From contig NZ_JAKRFN010000001.1 in NCBI RefSeq assembly GCF_022348085.1, forward strand, positions 124,001-188,000: a stretch of 64,000 nt of DNA, written 5' to 3'. Each line of letters starts with the position of its first letter. Position 1 is the first letter of the stretch. Both the position numbers and the translations under genes were made by a program. The notes beneath the pieces were generated by a model that ran no database searches, had not been told where the DNA came from, and saw nothing but the letters and a program-made list of their open reading frames with translations. This DNA is from Mycobacterium sp. PSTR-4-N (lineage in GTDB: Bacteria > Actinomycetota > Actinomycetes > Mycobacteriales > Mycobacteriaceae). Below, piece by piece: positions 44,771 through 52,571 of the stretch.

Positions 44771-45726
44771 GTCTGGCCGACCAGCTGCGCGAGGTGTTGA
44801 ACCCGCTGCTCGGCGACGTCACGGTCGACAACCTGACCCGGCTGACCGGTGGCGCGAGCCGCACCACGTGGGCGTTCGACGCGGTGGGCGAGACCCGGCG
44901 AGCTCTGATCCTGCGCACCGGACCCCCGGACGACATCCACGCCGGGATGGAGCTCGAGGCCACGGTGCAGCAGCGCGCCGCGGCCGCTGGCGCCCCGGTG
45001 CCGCACATCCTGACGGCCAGCGATTCGGCGGACGACGTCGGCAGCCCGTTTCTGATCTGCGACGCGGTACCCGGGGAGACGATCGTGCGACGCATCTTCC
45101 GTGCGCTCGACGACGACGGCCGGGCCCGGCTGTTGCGCCAGTGCGCCGAAGCGCTCGCGGCGATCCACCGGGCCGACATCGACGGTGCGGGCTTGAGCGC
45201 CCCCGATGACCTCGCCGGCTGGCGTGCCCGGCTCGACGAGATCGGAGACACCACAGCCACATTCGAGTGGACCTTCCGCCGGCTCGCCGATCAGCGACCG
45301 GCCCCGTCACCGATGCGGCTCGTGCACGGCGACTTTCGGATGGGAAACCTGATCGTCGACGACACCGGCCTGGCGGCCGTCCTCGACTGGGAACTGACTC
45401 ACATCGGCGAGGTCTATGAGGACCTGGCCTGGTTCTGCATCCGCGCCTGGCGCTTCGGCGCGCCGGCGGCGCTCGGCGCCGGCGGCCTCGGCAGCGTCGA
45501 GACGTTCGTGCGGGCCTACGAAGATGCGGCAGGCATCCACGTCGACCGGTCCGCGCTGCGCTGGTGGCTGACCGTGGCCACGCTGCGCTGGGGAGTGATC
45601 TGCCGGCACCAGGCCGAACGTCATCTCTGCGGGGAGACGCCGTCGGTCGAACTCGCCGCGATCGGGCGACGGGTCAGCGAAACGGAATGGGATCTGCTCG
45701 ATCTGCTCTCCGGTGGGGGTCCATGA
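44767..45726 (+). CDS. APH-type kinase, LvaA-like
   Basis: A 319-residue phosphotransferase of the aminoglycoside/choline kinase fold. The catalytic loop is H187-G-D189-F-R-M-G-N194 and the second metal aspartate is D207 in VLDWELTHIGEVYEDLAWF, so the kinase looks active. N-terminal LTGGASRTTWAFDA is the glycine loop. ATG 44767 overlaps the dehydrogenase stop and the end overlaps the DUF6285-like gene. As in ACAD10/11 and LvaA, the predicted substrate is a hydroxyacyl-CoA, not an antibiotic. Confidence 0.87.
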   Translation: MSLADQLREVLNPLLGDVTVDNLTRLTGGASRTTWAFDAVGETRRALILRTGPPDDIHAGMELEATVQQRAAAAGAPVPHILTASDSADDVGSPFLICDAVPGETIVRRIFRALDDDGRARLLRQCAEALAAIHRADIDGAGLSAPDDLAGWRARLDEIGDTTATFEWTFRRLADQRPAPSPMRLVHGDFRMGNLIVDDTGLAAVLDWELTHIGEVYEDLAWFCIRAWRFGAPAALGAGGLGSVETFVRAYEDAAGIHVDRSALRWWLTVATLRWGVICRHQAERHLCGETPSVELAAIGRRVSETEWDLLDLLSGGGP

Positions 45727-46052
45727 CCGCCCGTCCCACCGCCGCCGAGCTCGTCGCCGCCGTCGCGATGTTCCTGGAGACCGACGTTCGGGCCGCGTGC
45801 GGTGGCCAGGTCGGCTTCCACGCCCGGGTCGCGGCGAACGTCCTGCGCATCGTCGAACGCGAATTGCTCTGCGAGACGGGGTCTTCGGTGCAGGACGCGC
45901 TGACCGCACTGGGGGTTGCCGACGAGGCCGAACTCGCCTACGCCATCCGCGCCGGCGACCTCGACGACCGCGCCGAGGACGTCATGTCCTGTCTGCGAGT
46001 GCTGGTGGCGCACCGGCTGTCGATCGACCACCCCGGCTACGGTGAGCGCTGA
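45723..46052 (+). CDS. DUF6285-like small protein (LvaB-like)
   Basis: A 109-residue helical protein that I associate with DUF6285, regularly encoded after an acyl-CoA dehydrogenase and an APH-type kinase. PTAAELVAAVAMFLETDV, FHARVAANVLRIVERE and LRVLVAHRLSIDHPGY are conserved-looking. ATG 45723 overlaps the kinase stop (ATGA). LvaB in Pseudomonas is a small protein needed for LvaA activity; that this protein is its counterpart is inferred from size and gene order. Confidence 0.75.
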   Translation: MTARPTAAELVAAVAMFLETDVRAACGGQVGFHARVAANVLRIVERELLCETGSSVQDALTALGVADEAELAYAIRAGDLDDRAEDVMSCLRVLVAHRLSIDHPGYGER

Positions 46053-46063
46053 CGGTCGACCGG

Positions 46064-46693
46064 TCAGTCGCGGCGCGCCCGCAACAGCAACGCGGGCTCG
46101 TCGACCCGGCTGCCCACCTCGAGGCCGAGCGCGTCGGCGTGCAGGTCGGTGACCACGCCGCGATACGTCGTCGGGCTGAGCTCTTCGACCGACCAGCCCT
46201 CGGCGAACGCGCCGCGCAGATCCTCCTCGCTGACCTGCGGTCCGAACCCGCGCCCGGCGTCGGAGAGCGCGAGCACCGCCACCAGCGCGCCCGGCGGCGT
46301 GGCGGTGCGCAGGCTGTGCACGTACCGCACCCGGTCCTCGGCATCGAAGATGTGGAACAGGGCGCTGTCGACCACGGTGTCGAAGGTCGGCGATGCGCCG
46401 AGGTCGAGGGCGTCGCGGACGGCGAACCGCGCATCGACGCCGTGGGCCGCGGCGTTGCGCCGGGCCTGCTCGACGGCCGTGGGGGCGCCGTCGACGCCCA
46501 GCACGTCGTAGCCGAGCCGGGTGAGCAGGATGGTGTGCTCGCCGGTTCCGCAGCCGATGTCGAGCACGCGGCCGCGGATGTGGCCGTTGCGTTCGAGCGC
46601 GACGATCGCCGGCTGCGGCTCGCCGATGACCCATGGTGGGGTCCGGTTCTTGTAGGAGTCGTCGAATCGGGCGAGGGCGGGTGTCTGGTCCAT
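46064..46693 (-). CDS. Class I SAM-dependent methyltransferase
   Basis: A 209-residue methyltransferase. Motif I is VLDIGCGTGEHTILLTRLG (about residues 46-64) and GVDGAPTAVEQAR follows; DALDLGASPTFDTVVDSALFHIF is the motif IV region. ATG 46693 is chosen over the GTG five codons upstream. It ends 11 bases from the convergent DUF6285-like gene. Substrate unknown; it has no evident link to either neighbouring operon. Confidence 0.85.
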   Translation of the reverse strand: MDQTPALARFDDSYKNRTPPWVIGEPQPAIVALERNGHIRGRVLDIGCGTGEHTILLTRLGYDVLGVDGAPTAVEQARRNAAAHGVDARFAVRDALDLGASPTFDTVVDSALFHIFDAEDRVRYVHSLRTATPPGALVAVLALSDAGRGFGPQVSEEDLRGAFAEGWSVEELSPTTYRGVVTDLHADALGLEVGSRVDEPALLLRARRD

Positions 46694-46772
46694 TCGCCCA
46701 GTGTTCAACCTGAACGAATGTTGAGGTCAACGGTCGAGCTCCGAACGGCATCTCCGACGCACGCGCCGCGGC

Positions 46773-46778
46773 TACCAT
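46773..46778 (+). promoter_or_regulatory. -10 element giving a leaderless transcript
   Basis: TACCAT fits TANNNT, with seven bases before ATG 46786. No ribosome site is present, so the receiver-like gene is predicted to be leaderless. Confidence 0.5.
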
Positions 46779-46785
46779 CGCGCTC

Positions 46786-47199
46786 ATGGTGCTGCCGTCG
46801 TCGTCCGAGCCGCAACTCGCGCTGAGGGTCCTCGTCTACAGCAGCAACCCGCGCACGCGCGAGCAGGTGCAGCTGACGCTCGGAAAACGGGTGCATCCGG
46901 ACCTCCCCGAACTGAACTACGTCGAGGTCGCCACCGGGCCGATGGTGATCCAGCAGATGGACGCGGGTGGCTTCGACCTGGCGATCCTCGACGGCGAGGC
47001 CACCCCGGTGGGCGGAATGGGAATCGCGAAACAGCTCAAGGACGAGGTCGACGACTGCCCGCCGGTGCTGGTGCTCACCGGGCGACCGGACGACGCCTGG
47101 CTCGCACGCTGGTCACGTGCCGAGGCCGCGGTACCCCACCCCATCGACCCGATCCGGCTCGGCGACGCCGTCGTGTCGCTCTTACGGCCCCGTCAGTGA
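46786..47199 (+). CDS. Atypical receiver-domain protein (Rv3143-like)
   Basis: A 137-residue stand-alone response-regulator-like protein. LRVLVYSSNPRTREQVQLTL replaces the usual start with its acidic pair, FDLAILDGEATPVGGMG holds the phospho-acceptor-position aspartate, PVLVLTGRPDD the Thr position and AAVPHPIDP a Pro where Lys-Pro is normal. The missing acidic pair and lysine suggest weak or no phosphorylation. There is no output domain and no kinase gene nearby. It precedes nuoA, as Rv3143 does in M. tuberculosis, so a link to NADH dehydrogenase is possible. Confidence 0.82.
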   Translation: MVLPSSSEPQLALRVLVYSSNPRTREQVQLTLGKRVHPDLPELNYVEVATGPMVIQQMDAGGFDLAILDGEATPVGGMGIAKQLKDEVDDCPPVLVLTGRPDDAWLARWSRAEAAVPHPIDPIRLGDAVVSLLRPRQ

Positions 47200-47321
47200 C
47201 CGGAGCCGCACGTTAACGCCCTGTCACGCTTGCTTTTTCGGGACGTCACCGGGGCGACCTGACACTCCTTTAGAGATACTCATCAAAATGTATGGCGCAG
47301 GTCGCTATCAGGGTTAGGGTG

Positions 47322-47335
47322 TGTGAAAGCTCACA
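47322..47335 (+). promoter_or_regulatory. Dyad upstream of nuoA
   Basis: TGTGA and TCACA arms separated by AAGC, 31 bases before nuoA. It has CRP-type arms but is two bases too short for the usual six-base spacer. The 166-base gap before nuoA otherwise holds the presumed nuo promoter, without a clear -35/-10 pair. Confidence 0.35.
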
Positions 47336-47365
47336 TCGACAGCCCGCGAGGAGCTCCTACGCAGC

Positions 47366-47740
47366 ATGAGCCTGTACACCCCGATCCTGGTGCTTGGTGC
47401 GATAGCTGCCGTGTTCGCGGTCGGTTCGGTGGGCATCGCGGTCCTTATCGGTCCACGTCGCTACAACCGCGCCAAGCTCGAGGCCTACGAGTGCGGCATC
47501 GAGCCGATGGACGCCGGCGATCCCGCGGCCGCCGCCACCGGTCAGCGTTTCCCCATTCGCTACTACCTGACCGCGATGCTGTTCATCGTCTTCGACATCG
47601 AGATCGTGTTCCTGTACCCGTGGGCCGTCGCGTTCGACAGTCTCGGCGTGTTCGCGCTGGTCGAGATGCTGCTGTTCATGGTGATCGTCTTCGTCGCCTA
47701 CGCCTACGTGTGGCGCAGAGGAGGCCTGCAATGGGACTAG
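47366..47740 (+). CDS. nuoA: NADH-quinone oxidoreductase subunit A
   Basis: Membrane subunit of respiratory complex I. The 124 residues form three helices, with [11 protein letters not shown] in the first loop (the conserved ECG cysteine) and [23 protein letters not shown]. It leads the 14-gene nuo operon and overlaps nuoB by ten bases. Confidence 0.97.
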   Translation: MSLYTPILVLGAIAAVFAVGSVGIAVLIGPRRYNRAKLEAYECGIEPMDAGDPAAAATGQRFPIRYYLTAMLFIVFDIEIVFLYPWAVAFDSLGVFALVEMLLFMVIVFVAYAYVWRRGGLQWD

Positions 47741-48285
47741 AGGAACGGTTGCCCGGCGGCATCCTGCTCTCCACGGTCGAGGCGGTCGCCGGCTACGTCC
47801 GCAAGGGCTCGCTGTGGCCGGCGACCTTCGGGCTGGCGTGCTGCGCGATCGAGATGATGGCGACGGCGGGACCTCGGTTCGACATCTCCCGCTTCGGCAT
47901 GGAGCGGTTCTCCGCGACACCGCGGCAGGCCGATCTGATGATCGTCGCGGGCCGGGTCAGCCAGAAGATGGCCCCGGTGCTGCGCCAGATCTACGACCAG
48001 ATGGCCGAGCCGAAATGGGTGCTGGCCATGGGTGTGTGCGCGTCGTCGGGCGGGATGTTCAACAACTACGCGGTGGTGCAGGGCGTCGACCACGTGGTGC
48101 CGGTGGACATCTACCTGCCCGGTTGCCCGCCCCGTCCGGAGATGCTGTTGCACGCGATCCTCAAGCTGCACGACAAGATTCAGCAGATGCCGCTCGGGGT
48201 CAACCGCGAGGAGGCCGTCAGGGAGGCCGAGCAGGCGGCGCTCGCGGTGCCGCCGACGATCGAGCTGAAAGGCCTGCTGAGGTGA
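47731..48285 (+). CDS. nuoB: NADH-quinone oxidoreductase subunit B
   Basis: Carries the terminal N2 4Fe-4S cluster. The 184 residues contain the adjacent cysteines of ACCAIEMM, the cysteine in GVCASSGG and that in [12 protein letters not shown] 47731 lies inside the nuoA end; the open frame further upstream is shadow. Confidence 0.97.
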   Translation: MGLEERLPGGILLSTVEAVAGYVRKGSLWPATFGLACCAIEMMATAGPRFDISRFGMERFSATPRQADLMIVAGRVSQKMAPVLRQIYDQMAEPKWVLAMGVCASSGGMFNNYAVVQGVDHVVPVDIYLPGCPPRPEMLLHAILKLHDKIQQMPLGVNREEAVREAEQAALAVPPTIELKGLLR

Positions 48286-48959
48286 CCGGCACCGAGGGCA
48301 CCGGCCCCGAGGTGATCGGCGTGCGGCGCGGCATGTTCGGCGCGAAGGGTAGTGGGGACACGTCCGGTTACGGCCGGCTGATCCGGCCGGTCGCGCTACC
48401 GGGTAGCAGCCCGCGGCCCTACGGTGGCTACTTCGACGAGGTCGTCGACGCGGTGACCGCCGCCCTCGGTGAGGACGTGACGGCCGAGGCGATCGAGAGG
48501 GTCGTCGTGTTCCGGGGAGAGCTCACCCTGGAGGTACACCGCGGACGACTGGTCGACGTCGCGCAGGCCCTGCGCGACGATGCCGCTCTGCGCTTCGAGC
48601 TCTGCCTGGGGGTCAGCGGCGTGCACTACCCCGACGACACGGGGCGGGAGCTGCATGCGGTGTATCCGCTGATGTCGATCACCCACAACCGCCGCATCCG
48701 GGTGGAAGTGACTGCGCCGGAAGGTGATCCGCACATCCCGTCGCTGTTCTCGGTGTACCCGACCACCGACTGGCATGAGCGGGAGACCTACGACTTCTTC
48801 GGCATCGTCTTCGACGGGCATCCGTCGCTGACCAGGATCGAGATGCCCGACGACTGGGTCGGCCACCCGCAACGCAAGGACTACCCGCTGGGCGGCGTGC
48901 CGGTCGAGTACCACGGGGCCCAGATCCCGCCGCCCGATCAGCGGAGGTCCTACAACTGA
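48282..48959 (+). CDS. nuoC: NADH-quinone oxidoreductase subunit C
   Basis: Peripheral-arm 30-kDa-type subunit, 225 residues, not fused to Nuo[58 protein letters not shown] core and [12 protein letters not shown] are typical. GTG 48282 overlaps the nuoB stop. Confidence 0.96.
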   Translation: MTGTEGTGPEVIGVRRGMFGAKGSGDTSGYGRLIRPVALPGSSPRPYGGYFDEVVDAVTAALGEDVTAEAIERVVVFRGELTLEVHRGRLVDVAQALRDDAALRFELCLGVSGVHYPDDTGRELHAVYPLMSITHNRRIRVEVTAPEGDPHIPSLFSVYPTTDWHERETYDFFGIVFDGHPSLTRIEMPDDWVGHPQRKDYPLGGVPVEYHGAQIPPPDQRRSYN

Positions 48960-50287
48960 TGACCATCTCAGAACACCGCCCGGAGAGGGTGGTCGTCGTC
49001 GGCGGCCAGGATTGGGACCAGGTCGTCACCGCCGCGCGCGAGAATGCCGGCGAGCACGCCGGCGAACGGATCGTGGTCAACATGGGTCCGCAACATCCGT
49101 CGACCCACGGGGTGCTGCGGCTCATCCTCGAGATCGAGGGTGAGACGATCGTCGAGGCCCGTTGCGGTATCGGTTATCTGCACACCGGTATCGAGAAGAA
49201 CCTCGAATTCCGGACGTGGACACAGGGTGTCACCTTCGTGACCCGGATGGACTACCTGTCCCCGTTCTTCAACGAGACGGTGTACTGCCTGGGAGTCGAG
49301 AAGCTCCTCGACGTCACCGACGAGATCCCCGAACGAGCCTCGGTGATCCGGGTGATGATGATGGAGCTCAACCGCATCTCCAGCCATCTGGTCGCGCTGG
49401 CGACCGGCGGCATGGAACTCGGCGCGATGACGGCGATGTTCCTCGGTTTCCGCGAGCGCGAACTCATCCTCTCGGTGTTCGAGACGATCACCGGCCTGCG
49501 GATGAACCATGCCTACATCCGGCCGGGTGGTGTCGCTGTCGATCTGCCGGACGAGGCCATGCCGCAGCTGCACGAGCTGTTGACGCTGCTGCCCCAGCGA
49601 CTGCGCGATCTGGAGAACCTGCTCAACGAGAACTACATCTGGAAAGCACGCACTCTCGGCGTCGGCTACCTGGATCTGACGGGATGCATGGCGCTGGGCA
49701 TCACCGGGCCGGTGCTGCGCTCGACAGGACTTCCGCACGATCTGCGCAAAGCGCAGCCGTACTGCGGGTACGAGACGTACGACTTCGACGTCATCACTGA
49801 CGATCGCTGTGATTCGTACGGCCGCTATCTGATTCGGGTCAAAGAGATGCGCGAGTCCCTCAGGATCGTCGAGCAGTGCGTGGAGCGCCTCGAGAGGCTG
49901 GCCGGGGCCCCGGTGATGATCGACGACAAGAAGCTCGCGTGGCCTGCGGACCTGAAGGTGGGTCCGGATGGTCTGGGTAACTCCGATGAGCACATCGCGA
50001 AGATCATGGGACGGTCGATGGAGGGCCTGATCCATCACTTCAAGATCGTCACCGAGGGTTTCCGGGTGCCGGCCGGGCAGGTGTACGCCGCCGTCGAATC
50101 GCCCCGAGGCGAACTCGGGGTGCACATGGTCTCCGACGGCGGGACCCGGCCGTATCGCGTGCACTACCGCGACCCCTCGTTCACGAATCTGCAGGCGGTG
50201 GCGGCGATGTGCGAAGGCGGCATGGTGGCCGACGCGATCGCGGCGGTGGCGTCGATCGATCCGGTGATGGGCGGGGTGGACCGGTGA
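48959..50287 (+). CDS. nuoD: NADH-quinone oxidoreductase subunit D
   Basis: The 49-kDa-type subunit lining the quinone site, 442 residues. [15 protein letters not shown], the quinone-site histidine/tyrosine region [22 protein letters not shown] and the C-terminal end are standard. ATG 48959 overlaps the nuoC stop by one base. Confidence 0.97.
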   Translation: MTISEHRPERVVVVGGQDWDQVVTAARENAGEHAGERIVVNMGPQHPSTHGVLRLILEIEGETIVEARCGIGYLHTGIEKNLEFRTWTQGVTFVTRMDYLSPFFNETVYCLGVEKLLDVTDEIPERASVIRVMMMELNRISSHLVALATGGMELGAMTAMFLGFRERELILSVFETITGLRMNHAYIRPGGVAVDLPDEAMPQLHELLTLLPQRLRDLENLLNENYIWKARTLGVGYLDLTGCMALGITGPVLRSTGLPHDLRKAQPYCGYETYDFDVITDDRCDSYGRYLIRVKEMRESLRIVEQCVERLERLAGAPVMIDDKKLAWPADLKVGPDGLGNSDEHIAKIMGRSMEGLIHHFKIVTEGFRVPAGQVYAAVESPRGELGVHMVSDGGTRPYRVHYRDPSFTNLQAVAAMCEGGMVADAIAAVASIDPVMGGVDR

Positions 50288-51159
50288 GTGTTTTTCTGGA
50301 GCTCGGCCAGCGTCCTGACGAACCGGGTCCGCCGATCCACGGGCCGGCCACGTATCCGGCCGACGTCACGGCGCGGTTGACGCGCGACGCCGAGGAGATC
50401 GTCGGCCGCTACCCCGACGCGCGGTCGGCGCTGCTGCCGCTGCTGCACCTGGTGCAGGCCGAGGACGGCTATCTCACTCCGGCCGGAATCGCTTTCTGCG
50501 CAGAACGTCTGGGCTTGACACCGGCCGAGGTGACGGCTGTCGCGACGTTCTATTCGATGTACCGCCGTACGCCCACGGGCGACTACCTGGTGGGCGTGTG
50601 CACCAACACGCTGTGCGCGGTGATGGGAGGGGACGCGATCCTGGACTCGTTGCAGGAGCACCTCGGAATCCTCGCCGGGCAGAACACCCTGGACGGTCGG
50701 ATCACCCTCGAGCACGTCGAGTGCAATGCGGCCTGCGACTACGCGCCCGTGGTGATGGTGAACTGGGAGTTCTTCGACAACCAGACCCCGTCGTCGGCGC
50801 GTGATCTGGTGGACGCATTGCAGGCGGGTCAGCCGCCGACGCCGTCGCGCAGCGGCTCGCTGTGCACGTTCCGCGAGACGGCGAGAATCCTTGCCGGCGT
50901 TGGACATCCCGCCGCCGGTGCTGACGCGGCGGGCCCGGGGGCTGCGACGCTGGCAGGTCTGCGAATCGCCCACGAGCGTGGGATGAGCGCGCCGGAGGCC
51001 GACGCGCCCGCCACCGACAGCACCTCCCCGGCCCCGGGCCACGAGCAGGCCGCGGCCACCGAGGCCGTGAAAGACGAGCCTGCACCCGCACCGTCGGCCG
51101 AGGTCCCCGCGCGCGGGGACACCGCCGACACCGATCCGACCGCGACGGATGCCTCATGA
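50284..51159 (+). CDS. nuoE: NADH-quinone oxidoreductase subunit E with long acidic tail
   Basis: Thioredoxin-like 2Fe-2S subunit of the NADH-oxidising module. Cluster cysteines lie in VCTNTLC and [11 protein letters not shown]. The core ends near residue 200; a tail of roughly 90 residues follows, rich in Ala, Pro, Asp and Glu and likely disordered. At 291 residues it is long for NuoE. GTG 50284 overlaps the nuoD stop. Confidence 0.95.
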   Translation: MSVFLELGQRPDEPGPPIHGPATYPADVTARLTRDAEEIVGRYPDARSALLPLLHLVQAEDGYLTPAGIAFCAERLGLTPAEVTAVATFYSMYRRTPTGDYLVGVCTNTLCAVMGGDAILDSLQEHLGILAGQNTLDGRITLEHVECNAACDYAPVVMVNWEFFDNQTPSSARDLVDALQAGQPPTPSRSGSLCTFRETARILAGVGHPAAGADAAGPGAATLAGLRIAHERGMSAPEADAPATDSTSPAPGHEQAAATEAVKDEPAPAPSAEVPARGDTADTDPTATDAS

Positions 51160-52475
51160 CTGCACTGACTCCGGTACTGAGCAGCTTCTGGGACGAACCC
51201 CAGCCGTGGACCATGGACACCTATCGTCGCCACGGCGGCTACGAAGCGCTCGGCAAAGCCCTGGCGATGGGCCCCGACGAGGTCATCACCCTGGTCAAGG
51301 ACTCGGGACTGCGCGGCCGCGGCGGCGCGGGCTTCCCGACGGGAACCAAGTGGTCGTTCATTCCCCAGGGCGACGAGGGCGCGGCTGCCAAACCGCACTA
51401 CCTGGTGATCAACGCCGACGAATCGGAACCCGGCACCTGCAAAGACATGCCGCTGATGCTGACCACGCCGCACTTCCTGGTCGAGGGTGCCATCATCGCC
51501 GCGTATGCGATCCGCGCCCACCATGCGTTCATCTATCTGCGCGGTGAGGTGCTTCCGGTGTTGCGCCGGCTGCAGGCCGCCGTCGCGGAGGCATATGCGG
51601 CCGGTTACCTGGGCACCGACATCGGCGGATCGGGATTCGATCTCGAGCTCGTGGTGCACGCCGGCGCAGGCGCCTACATCTGCGGCGAGGAGACCGCACT
51701 GCTGGACTCGCTGGAGGGGCGGCGGGGTCAGCCGCGACTGCGGCCGCCGTTCCCGGCCGTCGCCGGTCTATACGCCTGCCCGACGGTGGTCAACAACGTC
51801 GAGTCGATCGCGAGCGTGCCGCCGATCCTGCGCAACGGCGTGGACTGGTTCCGGTCGATGGGCTCGGAGAAGTCGCCGGGGTTCACGCTGTACTCGCTGT
51901 CCGGTCATGTCACGACGCCCGGCCAGTACGAGGCACCCCTGGGCATCACGCTGCGGGAGTTGCTCGACTATGCCGGCGGGGTAAGGGCCGGCCACGAGCT
52001 GAAATTCTGGACGCCGGGCGGCTCGTCGACGCCACTGTTGACGGCCGAGCATCTCGACGTGCCCCTGGATTACGAAGGGATGGCCGGCGTCGGATCGATG
52101 CTCGGCACGAAGGCACTGCAGATCTTCGACGACACCACGTGCGTGGTGCGCGCGGTCCGGCGCTGGACGCAGTTCTACGCCCACGAGTCGTGCGGCAAAT
52201 GCACGCCGTGCCGGGAGGGCACCTACTGGCTGGCGCAGATCTACGAGCGCCTGGAGACGGGCCGGGGCACCGAGGAGGATCTCGACAAGCTGCTCGACAT
52301 CTCCGACAACATCTTCGGCAAGTCGTTCTGTGCGTTGGGTGACGGCGCGGCGAGCCCGATTCTGTCGTCGCTGGAGTACTTCCGCGACGAGTACGAGGCC
52401 CATCTGGGCGGGGCGGGGTGCCCCTTCGACCCGTACGCGTCGATGCTGGCCGCACCGGAGGGAGTGGGCGCATGA
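51156..52475 (+). CDS. nuoF: NADH-quinone oxidoreductase subunit F
   Basis: The NADH- and FMN-binding 51-kDa-type subunit, 439 residues. GRGGAGFPTGTKW (NADH), NADESEPGTCKD (FMN) and SCGKCTPCREGTYW with a later cysteine (4Fe-4S N3) are present. It overlaps nuoE by four bases. A 96-base gap holding a large hairpin separates it from nuoG, the only sizeable gap in the operon. Confidence 0.97.
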   Translation: MTALTPVLSSFWDEPQPWTMDTYRRHGGYEALGKALAMGPDEVITLVKDSGLRGRGGAGFPTGTKWSFIPQGDEGAAAKPHYLVINADESEPGTCKDMPLMLTTPHFLVEGAIIAAYAIRAHHAFIYLRGEVLPVLRRLQAAVAEAYAAGYLGTDIGGSGFDLELVVHAGAGAYICGEETALLDSLEGRRGQPRLRPPFPAVAGLYACPTVVNNVESIASVPPILRNGVDWFRSMGSEKSPGFTLYSLSGHVTTPGQYEAPLGITLRELLDYAGGVRAGHELKFWTPGGSSTPLLTAEHLDVPLDYEGMAGVGSMLGTKALQIFDDTTCVVRAVRRWTQFYAHESCGKCTPCREGTYWLAQIYERLETGRGTEEDLDKLLDISDNIFGKSFCALGDGAASPILSSLEYFRDEYEAHLGGAGCPFDPYASMLAAPEGVGA

Positions 52476-52491
52476 CGCACCTTCTTTCGCG

Positions 52492-52552
52492 CGAGCAGAC
52501 GCGAACTCGAGTGGACACGCCGCGAGATTGCTCGAGTTCGCGTCTGCTCGCC
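52492..52552. repeat. Perfect 21-bp inverted repeat between nuoF and nuoG
   Basis: Arms 52492-52512 and 52532-52552 are exact complements (left arm begins GCGAGCAGACGCGAAC), with a 19-base loop. It fills most of the nuoF-nuoG gap and ends 19 bases before the nuoG start. It has the look of an inserted mobile palindromic element or an attenuating hairpin. Confidence 0.85.
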
Positions 52553-52571
52553 GGAACAAAGGGGGGTACGT

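Noticed and set aside
44767..45726. Aminoglycoside-resistance kinase
   Set aside because: Coupling to an acyl-CoA dehydrogenase and a DUF6285-like gene points to hydroxyacyl-CoA metabolism rather than resistance.
47322..47335. Canonical CRP site before nuoA
   Set aside because: The spacer is four bases instead of six, so it was listed only as a dyad.
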